From Planctomycetota bacterium (GTDB lineage: Bacteria; Planctomycetota; Phycisphaerae; WQYP01), in assembly GCA_021828935.1 (NCBI GenBank), contig JAJZCU010000109.1, forward strand, positions 1 through 6,918: 6,918 nt of DNA. Direction: 5' to 3'. Under the pieces are notes generated by a model. It did not search any database. It was not told the DNA's origin and worked only from the letters and a program-made list of their open reading frames with translations. How positions within the stretch are numbered: the stretch's first letter is position 1; each line of letters starts with the position of its first letter. A program made the translations under genes and the position numbers. Below, piece after piece: positions 5,856 to 6,918 of the stretch.

Positions 5856-6905
5856 TCACGCCGACTCGTTAAACGGCAACGGTTCAGCGTGCGGGGCGGC
5901 GGGCCGGGCGATCCCCACATGCCGATATCCGGCTGGGGTAAGTTGCCGGCCCTTTGAGGTACGGCGGATGAATCCCGTTTGTAACAAAAAAGGCTCCACG
6001 ACATCTTCCAGGGTATCGCGCTCCTGTCCCATCGTGGCGGCAATAGCCTCAATTCCGGCTGGTCCCCCCTCGTAATCTCGCGCCAGCGCGTGCATGAAGC
6101 GGCGGTCCAGATCATCCAAGCCTAATTTATCAATGCCTTCCAATTTTAAGGCTTCTTCGACCACGGCGGACGTGAGTTTTCCATGGCCGCGCACCACGGC
6201 GAAATCGCGCACGCGGCGCAGCAGGCGGTTGGCCACGCGCGGCGTTCCGCGGGAGCGCGCGGCGATCTGGCCCAGCGCCGCAATGTCGGCTGACAAGTCC
6301 AGCAGGGCCGCGGAGCGTTCTACAATTTTTTGCAAATCGGCCACATTGTAAAAATTGAGGTGATGTACAATTCCGAAACGCGAGCGCATCGGCCCGCTTA
6401 ACAACCCCGTACGCGTGGTGGCGCCGATGAGCGTGAACGGCTTCACGGTCAGGTTGATGGCGTTGGCGTGGGCGCCGGAGTCAATGATGAAATCCATCTT
6501 GAAATCCTCCATGGCCGGATAGAGGTATTCCTCAACCACATGCGGCATGCGGTGAATTTCATCAATAAATAAAACGTCGCCCTGTACCAGGTTGGTGAGT
6601 AAACCCACCAGATCGCCCGGGCGCACCAACGCCGGGCCGCTGGTGATGCGCGGGGGCGCGCCGTTAAGTTCCTCGGCAATAATGTGCGCCAGCGTGGTTT
6701 TACCCAGTCCGGGAGGGCCGTCAAGCAGCACATGTTCCATCGGTTCCTTGCGAAGTTTGGCCGCCTGAATGCTGATGCGCAGTTTTTCCACCAGTTCGCT
6801 TTGGCCGATGTATTCCTGCAACTGCTTGGGGCGCAGCGCGGGGTTTAGCGCGACCGGTTCATCTTCCGGGGTGCTTTGGGCGGAAATAATACGTTCGCGT
6901 GCCAT
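5856..6905 (-). CDS. ruvB: Holliday junction branch migration helicase RuvB
   Basis: AAA+ ATPase motor of the RuvABC complex; hexameric rings drive branch migration of Holliday junctions on RuvA-bound DNA during recombination and replication-fork repair in the cytoplasm. The 349-residue protein has the full set of motifs: LRPKQLQEYIGQ (24-35), Walker A GPPGLGKTT (63-71), Walker B VLFIDEIH (111-118), sensor 1 GATTRTG (161-167), the arginine-finger segment MRSRFG (173-178), and sensor 2 GTPRVANRLLRR (220-231). A C-terminal winged-helix domain (about 260-330) includes DYEGGPAGIEAIAA and FLLQTGFIRRTSKGR. Length is typical (E. coli about 336) and nothing essential is missing. The ATG at 6905 gives the expected short N-terminal tail. 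Only 13 bases of upstream sequence are in the window and no ribosome site is visible there, so the start could shift slightly. ruvA and ruvC, often just upstream, would be outside the window. The last 18 or so residues after the winged helix are an ordinary variable tail. Confidence 0.98.
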   Translation of the reverse strand: MARERIISAQSTPEDEPVALNPALRPKQLQEYIGQSELVEKLRISIQAAKLRKEPMEHVLLDGPPGLGKTTLAHIIAEELNGAPPRITSGPALVRPGDLVGLLTNLVQGDVLFIDEIHRMPHVVEEYLYPAMEDFKMDFIIDSGAHANAINLTVKPFTLIGATTRTGLLSGPMRSRFGIVHHLNFYNVADLQKIVERSAALLDLSADIAALGQIAARSRGTPRVANRLLRRVRDFAVVRGHGKLTSAVVEEALKLEGIDKLGLDDLDRRFMHALARDYEGGPAGIEAIAATMGQERDTLEDVVEPFLLQTGFIRRTSKGRQLTPAGYRHVGIARPAAPHAEPLPFNESA

Positions 6906-6918
6906 GATTACGACAGTT

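Noticed and set aside
1..6918. Signs of a defence island, prophage, transposon or CRISPR array
   Set aside because: No transposase, integrase, terminal inverted repeats, direct-repeat arrays, toxin-antitoxin pair or tRNA attachment site was found. The genes are metabolic, envelope or repair housekeeping types.

Overview
The window comes from a GC-rich, diderm (Gram-negative-type) bacterium. It carries a MlaE-family lipid-transport permease and a subunit of proton-pumping NADH dehydrogenase, both expected in a respiring cell with an outer membrane. The RuvB N-terminus and the scattered gene order recall the Planctomycetota/Phycisphaerae or wider PVC group, but that placement is only an impression from sequence style.

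Layout: (1) Positions 1-754, minus strand, hold the N-terminal 251 codons of a MelA-type GH4 alpha-galactosidase that runs off the left edge. (2) Positions 755-1027 are a divergent intergenic region that could hold a promoter for each side. (3) Three plus-strand genes follow: an MlaE/YrbE-type ABC permease (1028-1915), a stand-alone nuoC (2038-2556), and a large GT-C/GT39-like polytopic glycosyltransferase (about 2696-4699). (4) Positions 4700-4866 are a convergent intergenic region with a clear minus-strand intrinsic terminator. (5) The minus strand then carries a small four-helix membrane protein like the so-called PhnA-like proteins (5508-4867), a roughly 350-base gene-free leader/spacer, and ruvB (6905-5856), whose start lies just inside the right edge.

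The genes do not form one obvious pathway. Sugar hydrolysis, lipid trafficking, respiration, envelope glycosylation and Holliday-junction migration are side by side. MlaE and NuoC both lack their usual partners here (the MlaF ATPase and MlaD; NuoB and NuoD), so the window reads as ordinary chromosome with a dispersed operon structure rather than a defence island or mobile element. I found no tRNA, rRNA, CRISPR array, insertion sequence or phage signature. The points most worth a second look are the orphan nuoC and mlaE, the ambiguous start of the glycosyltransferase behind an out-of-frame 23-codon ORF with a perfect Shine-Dalgarno, and the structured leader ahead of the PhnA-like membrane protein.
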